From assembly GCF_004331685.1 (NCBI RefSeq), contig NZ_SJSM01000003.1, positions 310,001 to 374,000 of the forward strand: DNA of 64,000 nucleotides. The letters run 5' to 3'. The number at the start of each line of letters is the position of its first letter. Within the stretch, counting starts at the first letter, position 1. A program made the translations under genes and the position numbers. The notes under the pieces were generated by a model, which saw only the letters and a program-made list of their open reading frames with translations, was not told where the DNA came from and did not search any database. This DNA is from Pedobacter hiemivivus. Its GTDB lineage: Bacteria; Bacteroidota; Bacteroidia; Sphingobacteriales; Sphingobacteriaceae. This document shows positions 24,596 through 33,400 of this stretch, one piece after another.

Positions 24596-26584
24596 ATGAA
24601 AACACCAACAAAAGTTATCTATTCATTTGTAGTTGTGCTTTTTATCACCGTATTGTGCTCGGCCTTTCAAAAGGAAAAGGCAGCTGCGGTAAAATTTGCA
24701 TTCCCTTATAAACAAGCTGGCCTGGACGAGCGACAGGCAGCAGCGCATCTTTTAAGTAGGTTTACCTATGGCGCAAAACCTGAAGATATTGATGAGGTGG
24801 TTAAGATGGGCCTCGAAAAGTGGTTTCTAAAACAGTTAGATGGGAAGATTGATGACGAAGCTTTAAATAAATCTTTGAGTCAATACGATGACATCAATTT
24901 GAGTAATACCGAGGTCGAAAATAAATATCCTCGTAACGGACTGGCTGTACGAATGGCTGTTAAGGAAGGAGTAATCAATAAGGATTCTGTCAATAAAACC
25001 GATGGAAAAGAATACAGACAAAAGGTAAAAGCTTTTATGGAATCGAAAGGTTACAAACCTCAACAAGAGCTTTTCCGCCAATTTTTCAATCAAAAAATAC
25101 TTAGGGCTGCCTATACAAATAATCAATTACATGAGTTACTAACCGATTTCTGGTTTAATCATTTCAATGTTTCTCTAACAAAAAATCAAAGTGCATCGTT
25201 TATTCCTGCTTATGAGCGGGATGTAATCAGGCCCAATGTTACAGGTAAGTTTCAAACCTTGTTGCTGGCCACGGCAAAGTCTCCAGCCATGTTGATGTAT
25301 CTGGATAATTTTTCGAGTAGCGGAAATCCTGTAGCCAGTAATGATGGCGGTATGATGATGGAAATGGGCGGTGTTAAAAAAGTAAATCAACGTCCAAACG
25401 GTCGGCCATTCGCAAATCCTGCAACGAATAAAAAGCAACAGCAGAAAAAGAAACAAGGTGGATTGAATGAAAATTATGCCCGTGAGGTAATGGAATTACA
25501 TACTTTGGGCGTAGATGGAGGATATACTCAAAGTGATGTAACCCAGGCCGCAAGAGTATTAACCGGTTGGGGTATTGCACCTATGGGCGATAATGGTTAT
25601 GGTTCGGCTGGGAAAAATATCTTAGACAAAATAGATGCTAATACACTAGAGAAACGCGGTTTTGTACACGATGGCGACTTTTTGTTTATGCCAACCCGTC
25701 ACGATAATGGCGAGAAAATAGTATTGGGTAAACGTTTCGCTGCAGGTCAGGGGTACGATGAAGGCGTAGAGCTGCTTACCATGCTTGCACATCATCCTTC
25801 AACAGCAAAATTCATTTCAAAAAAGATTGCCACAAGGTTTGTTAACGACAATCCAGCTCCATCATTGGTAGATAAGATGGCTAAAACCTTTCTTAAAACC
25901 GACGGAGATATTAAAGATGTAATGATTACCATGGTTTCTTCCCCAGAATTTTGGAGTAAAGAATCCTTAAGGGAGAAAACAAAATCTCCTTTTGAGCTAG
26001 CCATAAGTGCTGTGCGGAGCTTGAACGCTGAAATTACGCAACCTTATCAGTTGTATACCTGGATCAATAAAATGGGCCAAAAGATGTATTATTATCAAGC
26101 TCCTACGGGTTTTCCAGATAAGGGACAATACTGGATCAATACTGGTTCTTTATTAAACAGGATGAATTTTGGATTGGCCCTGGCTACGCAAAGAATTCCA
26201 GGAGTTAAGATAAACCTGGCTTCATTAAATAACAACCATGAACCTGAAAGTGCAGATGCAGCATTGCTGATTTATTGTAAGCTGATTATGCCCGAACGTG
26301 ATGTCCAGGAAACGGTTAAGCGGTTAAAACCGATGTTAAACGACCCGGATCTGGTCAATAAGATCGAAACTGCTGCAGCAAAAGCTTCGCCACCTCAGAC
26401 TATGGATACGATGGCTAGTGCTGAAATGCAAAGCATGGATCAAGTCGATAAAAAGGAAGCCAAGGTGGCCAATAAAGGCAAGGGTAAAAAAGCAGATAAA
26501 ATTACTTACGCGACTGGTAACAATACTATGTTGGCCCAGGTAGTAGGCGTAATTATTGGCTCTCCAGAATTTCAACGTAAATAA
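24596..26584 (+). CDS. DUF1800 family secreted protein
   Basis: This 662-aa protein has a signal peptide (MKTPTKVIYSFVVVLFITVLCSAFQ). The DUF1800 pattern follows: RQAAAHLLSRFTYGAKPEDID, LHELLTDFWFNHFNVSLTKNQ, NENYAREVMELHTLGVDGGYTQSDVTQAARVLTGW, and RHDNGEKIVLGKRF. Two inserted low-complexity stretches are notable: a Met/Gly-rich then Lys/Gln-rich segment (about residues 247-285) and a Lys-rich segment near residues 615-640. The family's function is unknown; it is nearly always paired with DUF1501, which follows here 17 bp later. Confidence 0.9.
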   Translation: MKTPTKVIYSFVVVLFITVLCSAFQKEKAAAVKFAFPYKQAGLDERQAAAHLLSRFTYGAKPEDIDEVVKMGLEKWFLKQLDGKIDDEALNKSLSQYDDINLSNTEVENKYPRNGLAVRMAVKEGVINKDSVNKTDGKEYRQKVKAFMESKGYKPQQELFRQFFNQKILRAAYTNNQLHELLTDFWFNHFNVSLTKNQSASFIPAYERDVIRPNVTGKFQTLLLATAKSPAMLMYLDNFSSSGNPVASNDGGMMMEMGGVKKVNQRPNGRPFANPATNKKQQQKKKQGGLNENYAREVMELHTLGVDGGYTQSDVTQAARVLTGWGIAPMGDNGYGSAGKNILDKIDANTLEKRGFVHDGDFLFMPTRHDNGEKIVLGKRFAAGQGYDEGVELLTMLAHHPSTAKFISKKIATRFVNDNPAPSLVDKMAKTFLKTDGDIKDVMITMVSSPEFWSKESLREKTKSPFELAISAVRSLNAEITQPYQLYTWINKMGQKMYYYQAPTGFPDKGQYWINTGSLLNRMNFGLALATQRIPGVKINLASLNNNHEPESADAALLIYCKLIMPERDVQETVKRLKPMLNDPDLVNKIETAAAKASPPQTMDTMASAEMQSMDQVDKKEAKVANKGKGKKADKITYATGNNTMLAQVVGVIIGSPEFQRK

Positions 26585-26601
26585 ACCTTAAATATATAAT
26601 C

Positions 26602-27867
26602 ATGACTTCAAGAAGAGGATTTATAAAAGCAGGGGGATTGGCCTTATTTGGCATCGGAATGGGTGGTATTCCTGGCTTTTTAGCCGAAGCTGTTGCCGGA
26701 ACAAAAGCTCCGGGCTTGTTTAAAAGGAAAAAGATAATGGTGTGCATTTTTCAGCGTGGGGCAATGGACGGCTTAATGGCTGTAACTCCATTTACTGATA
26801 GTTACTTAAAGGCTGCCCGACCAACCTTGTTTATGAGTGCTGCTAAAGGAGGCAAAACAACACCGTTGATAGATCTGGATGGTCGTTTTGGCCTGCATCC
26901 TTCAATGGTGGCTTTCGAAAGTATGTTTAGGGAAAAAAGAATGGCAATTGTACATGGCATAGGTTCCCCAAATAATACCCGTTCGCATTTTGATGCACAG
27001 GATTATATGGAATCTGGTACCCCCTTTAGAAAAGGAACAGATAGTGGCTGGTTAAACCGTGCAGTCGGATTGTTGGGGCATGAAGCCGCAACTCCATTCC
27101 AGGGCGTTAGCTTAACTTCATCCTTGCCAAGATCATTCTATGGTGATAACCCCGCAGTGGCGATTAGCAACCTGCAGGATTTTAACATACAATTAAGAGG
27201 TAATGTTAAAGGTGCAAATATGGCTGCAAAAAGTTTTGAAGATCTATATGATACCACCTCGTCTGGCTTATTGAAAGAGACAGGAAAGGAAAGCTTTGAT
27301 GCCATGAAAATGCTTCAAAAGGTAGATACAAAAAACTATAAACCATCAAACAATGCTGTATATCCTAATTCGGCACTGGGAAATTCGTTGAAACAGATCG
27401 CTCAGTTAATAAAAATGGATGTTGGAATGGAGGTTGCCTTTGCTGAATCTGGAGGCTGGGATACCCACTTTAATCAGGGTGCAGACACCGGTATTTTTGC
27501 CAGGAATGTAAATGATTTGAGCCAGAGTATGATGGCCTTTTGGGCAGATATGGGGACTTATCAGGATGACTTAACGGTAATGACAATGACTGAATTTGGT
27601 CGTACTGTAAAACAAAATGGTACCGGTGGAACGGATCACGGAAGGGCATCTTGCAACTTTATTTTGGGCAATGGTGTTAATGGCGGCTTGGTACATGGTC
27701 TTGTAAATCCACTGGCTGTCGAAAACCTTGAAGACGGTAGGGATCTTGCCGTAACTACTGATTTTAGAAGTGTGTTTAGTGAGGTGGCTGATAAGCACCT
27801 GAACATCAACAACGATAAGGTGCTGTTTCCGGATTGGGAAGGTAACAAAATTGGTGTAATGAGGTAG
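26602..27867 (+). CDS. DUF1501 family protein with Tat-type signal
   Basis: This 421-aa protein starts MTSRRGFIKAGGLALFGIGMGG, a twin-arginine signal peptide. The DUF1501 body is visible in IFQRGAMDGLMAVTPF, GLHPSMVAFESMF, VHGIGSPNNTRSHFDAQDYMESG, AESGGWDTHFNQG and MTEFGRTVKQNGTGGTDHGRASC. The family belongs to the alkaline phosphatase/sulfatase fold group, and the final TDHG motif resembles a metal-binding block. It is operonic with DUF1800. Tat export suggests folding, possibly with a metal, before export. Its activity is not established. Confidence 0.9.
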   Translation: MTSRRGFIKAGGLALFGIGMGGIPGFLAEAVAGTKAPGLFKRKKIMVCIFQRGAMDGLMAVTPFTDSYLKAARPTLFMSAAKGGKTTPLIDLDGRFGLHPSMVAFESMFREKRMAIVHGIGSPNNTRSHFDAQDYMESGTPFRKGTDSGWLNRAVGLLGHEAATPFQGVSLTSSLPRSFYGDNPAVAISNLQDFNIQLRGNVKGANMAAKSFEDLYDTTSSGLLKETGKESFDAMKMLQKVDTKNYKPSNNAVYPNSALGNSLKQIAQLIKMDVGMEVAFAESGGWDTHFNQGADTGIFARNVNDLSQSMMAFWADMGTYQDDLTVMTMTEFGRTVKQNGTGGTDHGRASCNFILGNGVNGGLVHGLVNPLAVENLEDGRDLAVTTDFRSVFSEVADKHLNINNDKVLFPDWEGNKIGVMR

Positions 27868-27907
27868 CCGATTTTCGTACTATCCTTTTTATCATTAATT
27901 TAGCGCT

Positions 27908-29029
27908 GTGAGAATAGCTATTTTATCCTTGTTTGCAGTACTTTCTATCGTTTCCTGTAAGCAAAAAAATAAAACAAATGAGCAGTCTGCTGCCGCTGAA
28001 AAGAAAGATTTAAGTTGCTGTGATGCGAAACTACCTAAAAGGTTTGGAGCAATTACGGGGATAGATTCCCTAGGCTCAAAAGAGGCTGAGGGTAAGACTT
28101 CGCATGAGGGAATGAAGTTTATTCCTACCGGTGATTTTGCGATGGGAGCATCAGATAACGAAGGTCGACCTGATGAATATCCTTCACATGAAGTGGCTGT
28201 AAATGGTTTTTGGATTGATGAAAGCGAAGTTACCAATGCGCAGTTTGCACGTTTTGTAAAAGCTACAGGCTATGTCACTCAAGCCGAGCGGAAGCCAGAT
28301 TGGGAGGAATTAAAAAAACAGTTGCCACCGGGAACACCTAAACCAGCTGAAGAATTGTTGCAGCCAGCTTCTTTAACATTTAAAAAGCCTGTTAAACGTA
28401 TAAATATTAACGATGTGTCGCAATGGTGGAGCTGGACTGAAGGCGCTAGTTGGAAGCATCCCCAAGGGCCTAAAAGCAATATTATTGGCAAAGACAATTA
28501 CCCCGTTACGCAAGTATCCTGGATAGATGCTGCGGCTTATGCCAAATGGGCCGGTAAGCGCTTGCCTACCGAAGCGGAGTGGGAATACGCAGCTCGTGGT
28601 GGACTTAAAAGTAAAAAGTATCCTTGGGGTGATGAGGATTTAGCTACGGGTAAAGCCAAAGCAAATACCTGGCAAGGCGAATTTCCTTATACAGATTTAA
28701 AAACGGATGGCTTTGCAAGTGTAGCCCCTGTAAAATCATTTGCTGCAAACGGATACGGATTGTATGATATGTCGGGTAATGTATGGGAATGGACTGCCGA
28801 TTGGTATACACCTGATTACTATAAAACTCAAAAAGGTAAACAAAGCAATCCTAAAGGGCCCGCAGAAAGTTTTGATCCTGATGAGCCTACTATCCCTAAG
28901 AAGATTATCCGGGGCGGATCATTTATGTGCCATTCTTCTTACTGCAAAGGCTACAGAGTGAGTTCTAAAATGAAGTCTTCTGTTGATACAGGATTGGAAA
29001 ATACAGGCTTTAGATGTGTCGCCAATTGA
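27908..29029 (+). CDS. Formylglycine-generating enzyme family lipoprotein
   Basis: This 373-aa protein begins at a GTG start and carries a lipoprotein signal (LFAVLSIVSC). It then has the FGE-sulfatase domain: MKFIPTGDFAMGASD, WIDESEVTNAQFARFVKATGYVTQAE, YPVTQVSWIDAAAYAKWAGKRLPTEAEWEYAARGG, YPWGDE, and GYGLYDMSGNVWEWTADWY. Unlike most bacterial relatives it keeps both active-site cysteines, Cys341 and Cys346, in GGSFMCHSSYCKGYRV, and ends NTGFRC, close to true FGE. It should convert the Cys of a CxPxR sulfatase motif to formylglycine, in the periplasm. No sulfatase gene lies in the window. Confidence 0.88.
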   Translation: MRIAILSLFAVLSIVSCKQKNKTNEQSAAAEKKDLSCCDAKLPKRFGAITGIDSLGSKEAEGKTSHEGMKFIPTGDFAMGASDNEGRPDEYPSHEVAVNGFWIDESEVTNAQFARFVKATGYVTQAERKPDWEELKKQLPPGTPKPAEELLQPASLTFKKPVKRININDVSQWWSWTEGASWKHPQGPKSNIIGKDNYPVTQVSWIDAAAYAKWAGKRLPTEAEWEYAARGGLKSKKYPWGDEDLATGKAKANTWQGEFPYTDLKTDGFASVAPVKSFAANGYGLYDMSGNVWEWTADWYTPDYYKTQKGKQSNPKGPAESFDPDEPTIPKKIIRGGSFMCHSSYCKGYRVSSKMKSSVDTGLENTGFRCVAN

Positions 29030-29059
29030 TCTTTATAAAAAATAACACAAACGTTTGCG

Positions 29060-29845
29060 TTAAGTTACTTTAGCGGTTCTTAGATATTTAGAGAAACGTA
29101 AAGGGAATAAGCGTTTAAACAGAATAGCTTTCACTTCTTTGCCGCCAATGTAGACCTCTTCCTTATTGGTATTGATGGCTTTAATCATTTGTTTAGCACA
29201 ATCTTCGGCTGTGATCCCGGTTTCCACACCATGATCATTTATACCATAAGGAGCTCCGGTAGCTGTTAAAGCATTTAGTGTTACATTTGTTTTAACAAAA
29301 CCCGGGCAAATCAATATGATCTGGATGTTTTTATCAAATACTTCCGAACGCAAAGAATCAAAATAGCCGTGTAAAGCATGTTTTGAAGCCGAATACGAAG
29401 AACGAAAGCGCGTGCCGAATTTGCCTACCAGGCTGCTAATACAAACGATTTTCCCACCGCCTTTGGCAATCATATTTGGCAATACAGCTTTACTAAGTGC
29501 AACTGTTCCCCAGAAGTTCACATTCATCAGACGCTGCTCTGTTTGAAGGGTCGTTTCTAATGCAAGACTGCGTTGACTGATCCCGCCACTATTGATGAGT
29601 ATATCTACATGACCATAGATGCGAATTGCTTCTTCAGCTTTATCTGTCAGAGATGCTGTGTTTTCAAGATCTAATGGCAGTACATGGACGTTAACGGGGC
29701 TTTTACAGTTGCTTTTAACTCTGTAAAGTTCATCCCTGTTGCGAGATGACAGGATAAGTTTAGCACCTGCTTTATCGTAAGCATATACTAGTGCTTCACC
29801 AATACCGGATGATGCACCGGTAATCCAAACAACCTTATTCTTCAT
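29060..29845 (-). CDS. Short-chain dehydrogenase/reductase
   Basis: This is a classical SDR of 261 aa. The NAD(P) motif is WITGASSGIGEAL at the N-terminus; VDILINSGGI is the NAG-type block. The catalytic Ser/Tyr/Lys set is in CISSLVGKFGTRFRSSYSASKHALHGYF, and CPGFVKTNVT follows. It resembles DHRS7-like SDRs with a C-terminal basic tail. The substrate cannot be told. It lies 17 bp downstream of hemW on the same strand. Confidence 0.9.
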   Translation of the reverse strand: MKNKVVWITGASSGIGEALVYAYDKAGAKLILSSRNRDELYRVKSNCKSPVNVHVLPLDLENTASLTDKAEEAIRIYGHVDILINSGGISQRSLALETTLQTEQRLMNVNFWGTVALSKAVLPNMIAKGGGKIVCISSLVGKFGTRFRSSYSASKHALHGYFDSLRSEVFDKNIQIILICPGFVKTNVTLNALTATGAPYGINDHGVETGITAEDCAKQMIKAINTNKEEVYIGGKEVKAILFKRLFPLRFSKYLRTAKVT

Positions 29846-29862
29846 GTTTATTATATTGATGG

Positions 29863-31002
29863 TTAAAGATGGTCATCCTGAATCAAAAATAATTCAGAAG
29901 CAATGTAATCTGCAAATAATTTACCTTCCTGTGTCAGAACCAAATGGTTGTCTTGCTTTGTTAGCCAGGCCCGTTCTATAAATGGCTTTATTGCCTTTAA
30001 TGTATCTGTCAAGAACAATTGGCCAAAATCAGCAGCAATTTTATTTAAATCAGTGCCCCACATGGTACGCAAGGAAGTCATGATGTATTCATTAAACCTG
30101 TCGTATTGGTCAAGCTCTTCAATAGTTTCTGCGAGTTCGCCTTTTTCTAAATGCTGCAGGTACTGTGCATTGTTGGCAACATTCAGGTATCGGGTTTGGC
30201 CATCAAAACCATGAGCCGAAGGACCTATGCCTAGATACGGGATGCCACGCCAGTAATTGGTATTGTGAACCGCATATTTCCCAGGCTTGCTAAAATTAGA
30301 AATCTCATATTGTTCAAAACCGCCTTCTTTTAGTTTCTCTATTAGCGTGATAAACTGGGCTGCACTTTGCTCGTCATTAATAGGTGGCTGTTGCCCTCTC
30401 TTAATTGCGCTTGCAAGAGCAGTTTTGGGCTCAACCGTAAGTGAATAGGCAGAGATATGAGGGGTTTGAAATTCAATAGCTTTATTGATATTGCTAAGCC
30501 ATTTACTGTCGGTTAGTAAGGGATAGCCGTAAATGAGATCAATGCTTAGGTTTTCAAATCCGGCATCCTGGCTACGTTTTATACAATCTTCGGCTTCATT
30601 TGCATTGTGGGCCCTGTTCATCCAGATCAGGTCTTCTTCAAAAAAAGATTGTATACCTATGCTAAAACGGTTTACAGGCAGCTGTCTAAGCTCTGCTATT
30701 TTCCTAGCATTCAGATCATCAGGATTAGCTTCTATCGTAATTTCAGCATCCGATGAGATGGAGAAATGTTGTGTTAGTGTATCAAAGATCTTTTCAAAGC
30801 TTTTTGAAGGCAGTACAGAGGGTGTTCCGCCACCAAAATAAATGCTGCCCACCTGGTCGGTTATCCTGTCTTTTTTTTTAATGATCTCTGCACAAATGGC
30901 ATCAGTCATTTCATCAACATACTTTAACGAGGTGCTGAAATGAAAATCGCAATAGGTACAGGCCTTTTTACAGAAAGGGATGTGGATATAAATTCCGGAC
31001 AT
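29863..31002 (-). CDS. hemW: Radical SAM heme chaperone HemW
   Basis: This 379-aa protein has the radical SAM cluster CKKACTYCDF (Cys11, Cys15, Cys18) in MSGIYIHIPFCKKACTYCDFHF. It then has SIYFGGGTPSVLP, ITIEANPDDLN, RFSIGIQSF and SIDLIYGYP, and the HemN-like C-terminal domain YEISNFSKPGKYAVHNTNYWRGIPYLGIGPSAHGFDG. These are HemW features; HemW inserts heme into respiratory proteins and lacks HemN coproporphyrinogen oxidase activity. In HemN the cluster is preceded by longer N-terminal sequence. A heme-delivery role would fit the oxidase locus, but that lies 22 kb away. Confidence 0.9.
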   Translation of the reverse strand: MSGIYIHIPFCKKACTYCDFHFSTSLKYVDEMTDAICAEIIKKKDRITDQVGSIYFGGGTPSVLPSKSFEKIFDTLTQHFSISSDAEITIEANPDDLNARKIAELRQLPVNRFSIGIQSFFEEDLIWMNRAHNANEAEDCIKRSQDAGFENLSIDLIYGYPLLTDSKWLSNINKAIEFQTPHISAYSLTVEPKTALASAIKRGQQPPINDEQSAAQFITLIEKLKEGGFEQYEISNFSKPGKYAVHNTNYWRGIPYLGIGPSAHGFDGQTRYLNVANNAQYLQHLEKGELAETIEELDQYDRFNEYIMTSLRTMWGTDLNKIAADFGQLFLTDTLKAIKPFIERAWLTKQDNHLVLTQEGKLFADYIASELFLIQDDHL

Positions 31003-31006
31003 TTGG

Positions 31007-31014
31007 CAAAGATA
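31007..31014 (-). promoter_or_regulatory. Possible -7 box (TATCTTTG) for hemW
   Basis: TATCTTTG on the minus strand ends four bases before the hemW start codon and fits TAnnTTTG. No -33 box was seen at normal spacing. It is identical to the box before DUF4286. Confidence 0.3.
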
Positions 31015-31039
31015 ATGAAGTTAAATTCCTTTAGCCCGT

Positions 31040-32488
31040 TTATTGTATTTTACTGTATTCTTTGCTTTTCTTTTTACTAACCAACAAGTAGCAAATGTAT
31101 AGTAGTAAAATCCATCCAGGAATCAACTCGACAGATATTTTCAAGCCTGTTATCCACATGATCACTAAAATACTTACCAGGAAAATCAGGCATATATAGT
31201 TTGATAGGGGATAGATAAAAGAAGGGAATTTGGTTTTTACCTGATCTGCTTCTTTACTCCTTCTAAATTTTAAATGGGTAATGCTGATCATCAACCAATT
31301 GATAATTAGCGAGGATACGACCAGCGACATCAAAATCTCCAATGCCTTCTCCGGCATGAGCTTGTTGACTATAATACAAATCGCCGCAAATAGGCTTGAT
31401 ATTAGAATTGCATTTATCGGTACTGAATTTTTATTCAGCTTCGATAAAAAAGAAGGTGCATTTCCTTGTTGTGCTAATCCAAACAACATCCTGCTGTTAC
31501 TGTAAACACAACTGTTGTAAACGGATAAAGCTGCTGTCAACACAATCACATTAAGCGCGTTAGCGATCACACTTGTAAAAAAGATAGTTTTGCCCATAAG
31601 GGTAAACTGAAAGCCCTTTAAACTTTCAAAAACCATCACAAAAGGACTACTGTCAGTCGTAATGTTTTTCCATGGGGATAGTGAAAACAGGATCACGAGT
31701 GCACCTACATAAAAAATCAGAATCCGGTAAATCACCTGATTGGTAGCCTTTGGGATCGTTTTTTCTGGTGCTTCTGCCTCTGCTGCTGTTATCCCTATTA
31801 ATTCCAGTCCACCAAATGAAAACATAATTAATGCAATTGCAGCAAATAATCCCTGAAAGCCCCCTTTTCCATCTCCACTAAACAAGCCCTTTGCAAAAAA
31901 TCCACCATCATTCCATAGGTTTTGAATGCTTGCCTGTTCGCCACCGCTACCACTAAAAAGTAAATAAACACCAAAAATGATCATGGCAATAATGGCTACA
32001 ACCTTTATGATTGAAAACCAGAATTCTACCTCGCCATACACCTTAACAGAAGTGAGGTTTAAGGCATTAATAGCTATAAAAAAGAAAAGACTCGATGACC
32101 ACAGTGGGATTTCGGGCCACCAGAAATGTACATAAATGCCAATGGCAGTCAGCTCCGACATGCTGACCAGGATATATAACACCCAATAGTTCCAACCAGA
32201 AGCAAAGCCGGCAAAAGATCCCCAGTACTTATTGGCAAAGTGGCTAAAACTACCTGAAACAGGCTCTTCAACCACCATTTCACCTAATTGACGCATAATA
32301 AAAAAGGCAATAATGCCTGCCAGTGCATAACCTAAGATTACTGAAGGACCAGCCAATACAGCGGCTGGACCAATGCCAAGAAATAATCCTGTCCCGATGG
32401 CTCCACCAAGAGCTATTAACTGAATGTGCCTGTTTTGCAAACCTCTTTTGAGTTTTTGATCCTCAGGTTTTTCGTTGGTTGGTTTCAA
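31040..32488 (-). CDS. Amino-acid permease (APC superfamily, AAT type)
   Basis: This is a 482-aa inner-membrane transporter with twelve hydrophobic helices. The N-terminus has the AAT-family signature LQNRHIQLIALGGAIGTGLFLGIG, followed by MRQLGEMVVEEPVSGSFSHFANKYWG and GWNYWVLYILVSMSELTA. The segment FGGLELIGITAAEAEAPEKTIPKATNQ is the conserved helix 6-7 loop. It is related to AroP/CycA/LysP-type proton symporters; the amino acid cannot be assigned from motifs. It is an isolated gene. Confidence 0.9.
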   Translation of the reverse strand: MKPTNEKPEDQKLKRGLQNRHIQLIALGGAIGTGLFLGIGPAAVLAGPSVILGYALAGIIAFFIMRQLGEMVVEEPVSGSFSHFANKYWGSFAGFASGWNYWVLYILVSMSELTAIGIYVHFWWPEIPLWSSSLFFFIAINALNLTSVKVYGEVEFWFSIIKVVAIIAMIIFGVYLLFSGSGGEQASIQNLWNDGGFFAKGLFSGDGKGGFQGLFAAIALIMFSFGGLELIGITAAEAEAPEKTIPKATNQVIYRILIFYVGALVILFSLSPWKNITTDSSPFVMVFESLKGFQFTLMGKTIFFTSVIANALNVIVLTAALSVYNSCVYSNSRMLFGLAQQGNAPSFLSKLNKNSVPINAILISSLFAAICIIVNKLMPEKALEILMSLVVSSLIINWLMISITHLKFRRSKEADQVKTKFPSFIYPLSNYICLIFLVSILVIMWITGLKISVELIPGWILLLYICYLLVSKKKSKEYSKIQ

Positions 32489-32551
32489 TATGTATGGTGT
32501 TTATTCAATTACAATATGAGTATCACTCAGAATTCCAACAAAAGTGGGAAC

Positions 32552-33301
32552 TTATATTGAATCATCCAATAAGATCGATGTCATTTGTTCGGGGTTATCT
32601 AGAAATCCTTTATACAATTGATAAGTATCAGTCTCTTTATATTTCACTTTATGTATTCCGTCCGGTGTCATCTGATAAATGGTCGCATCCGGATAGGCCA
32701 GTATAATTGGTGAATGTGTGGTAATAATGAATTGCGAACGTTTATTCACCAATTTGTCCATTTGCGAAAGCATGGCCATTTGGCGTGTAATGGACAATGC
32801 AGACTCCGGTTCATCTAAAATATAAAGCCCCGAGCCCCCAAAACGATTCATGAACAGCGCCCAGAACGACTCACCATGAGATTGCTGATGTAGAGATTTG
32901 CCGCCATAGGAATCGATGATGCGTCCTCCTCCTGGTTCTGAGTCTCTCGAATCTATTTCAGATGCCAGATTGTAAAAGCTTTCGCTCCTTAAAAAGAAAC
33001 CGTCGCGCATCCTATGAACACCCTTAGAAATTTTCAAATAATTATGTAGGCTCGAGTGAGTAGCCTGCGTGTCAAAGTTGAAATTTTTACTACCACCTTC
33101 TGCATTAAAACCTAAATTAACCGCTATTGCTTCCAATAAGGTCGACTTACCCATCCCATTTTCACCAATTAAATAGGTCACTTTTGGATGAAAGATTATT
33201 TTTTTAAAATGCTGTATGGTTGGAATGTTAAAAGGATAATCTGTAGGTATATCCTCAGGCAGATCTAATTGAACAGTATTTACATACCCGGAAAAATCCA
33301 T
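32552..33301 (-). CDS. Small AAA/ABC-type ATPase
   Basis: This 249-aa cytosolic ATPase has Walker A GENGMGKST (residues 46-54), an ABC-like signature HGES near residue 145, Walker B LYILDEPESALS and the H-loop FIITTHSPIIL. It has no coiled-coil arms or transmembrane partner, so it resembles the stand-alone RecF/SMC-head-type ATPases (AAA_21/23) found alone in many bacteria. The function is unknown. A defence role is conceivable for this class, but no effector partner is adjacent. Confidence 0.85.
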   Translation of the reverse strand: MDFSGYVNTVQLDLPEDIPTDYPFNIPTIQHFKKIIFHPKVTYLIGENGMGKSTLLEAIAVNLGFNAEGGSKNFNFDTQATHSSLHNYLKISKGVHRMRDGFFLRSESFYNLASEIDSRDSEPGGGRIIDSYGGKSLHQQSHGESFWALFMNRFGGSGLYILDEPESALSITRQMAMLSQMDKLVNKRSQFIITTHSPIILAYPDATIYQMTPDGIHKVKYKETDTYQLYKGFLDNPEQMTSILLDDSI

Positions 33302-33400
33302 AATTCTTTAATTGTTAATGCAATTATAAGAGAAATAAAAGATTGAATACCTATTTTGTCTATATTGTAATTTCGTTTTAAGAAAGAAAAATAAGGATCA

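Noticed and set aside
26602..27867. CIFQR in DUF1501 as a possible sulfatase CxPxR formylglycine site
   Set aside because: It sits in the first strand where the metal-binding block of the family lies and lacks the Pro of CxPxR, so it is not a likely target of the adjacent FGE.
29872..29882. TCATCCTGAAT matching the core of the 131-bp repeat
   Set aside because: It lies in the hemW coding end (LIQDDHL) and has no partner stems; chance match or possibly a captured fragment, not a repeat copy.
32479..32706. Plus-strand 75-aa ORF across the permease start and ATPase end
   Set aside because: It overlaps two real minus-strand genes, has no ribosome-binding context and shows no domain.
32552..33301. 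Stand-alone AAA ATPase as a phage-defence gene
   Set aside because: No nuclease, toxin or reverse transcriptase partner is adjacent; the protein resembles common solitary ATPases.
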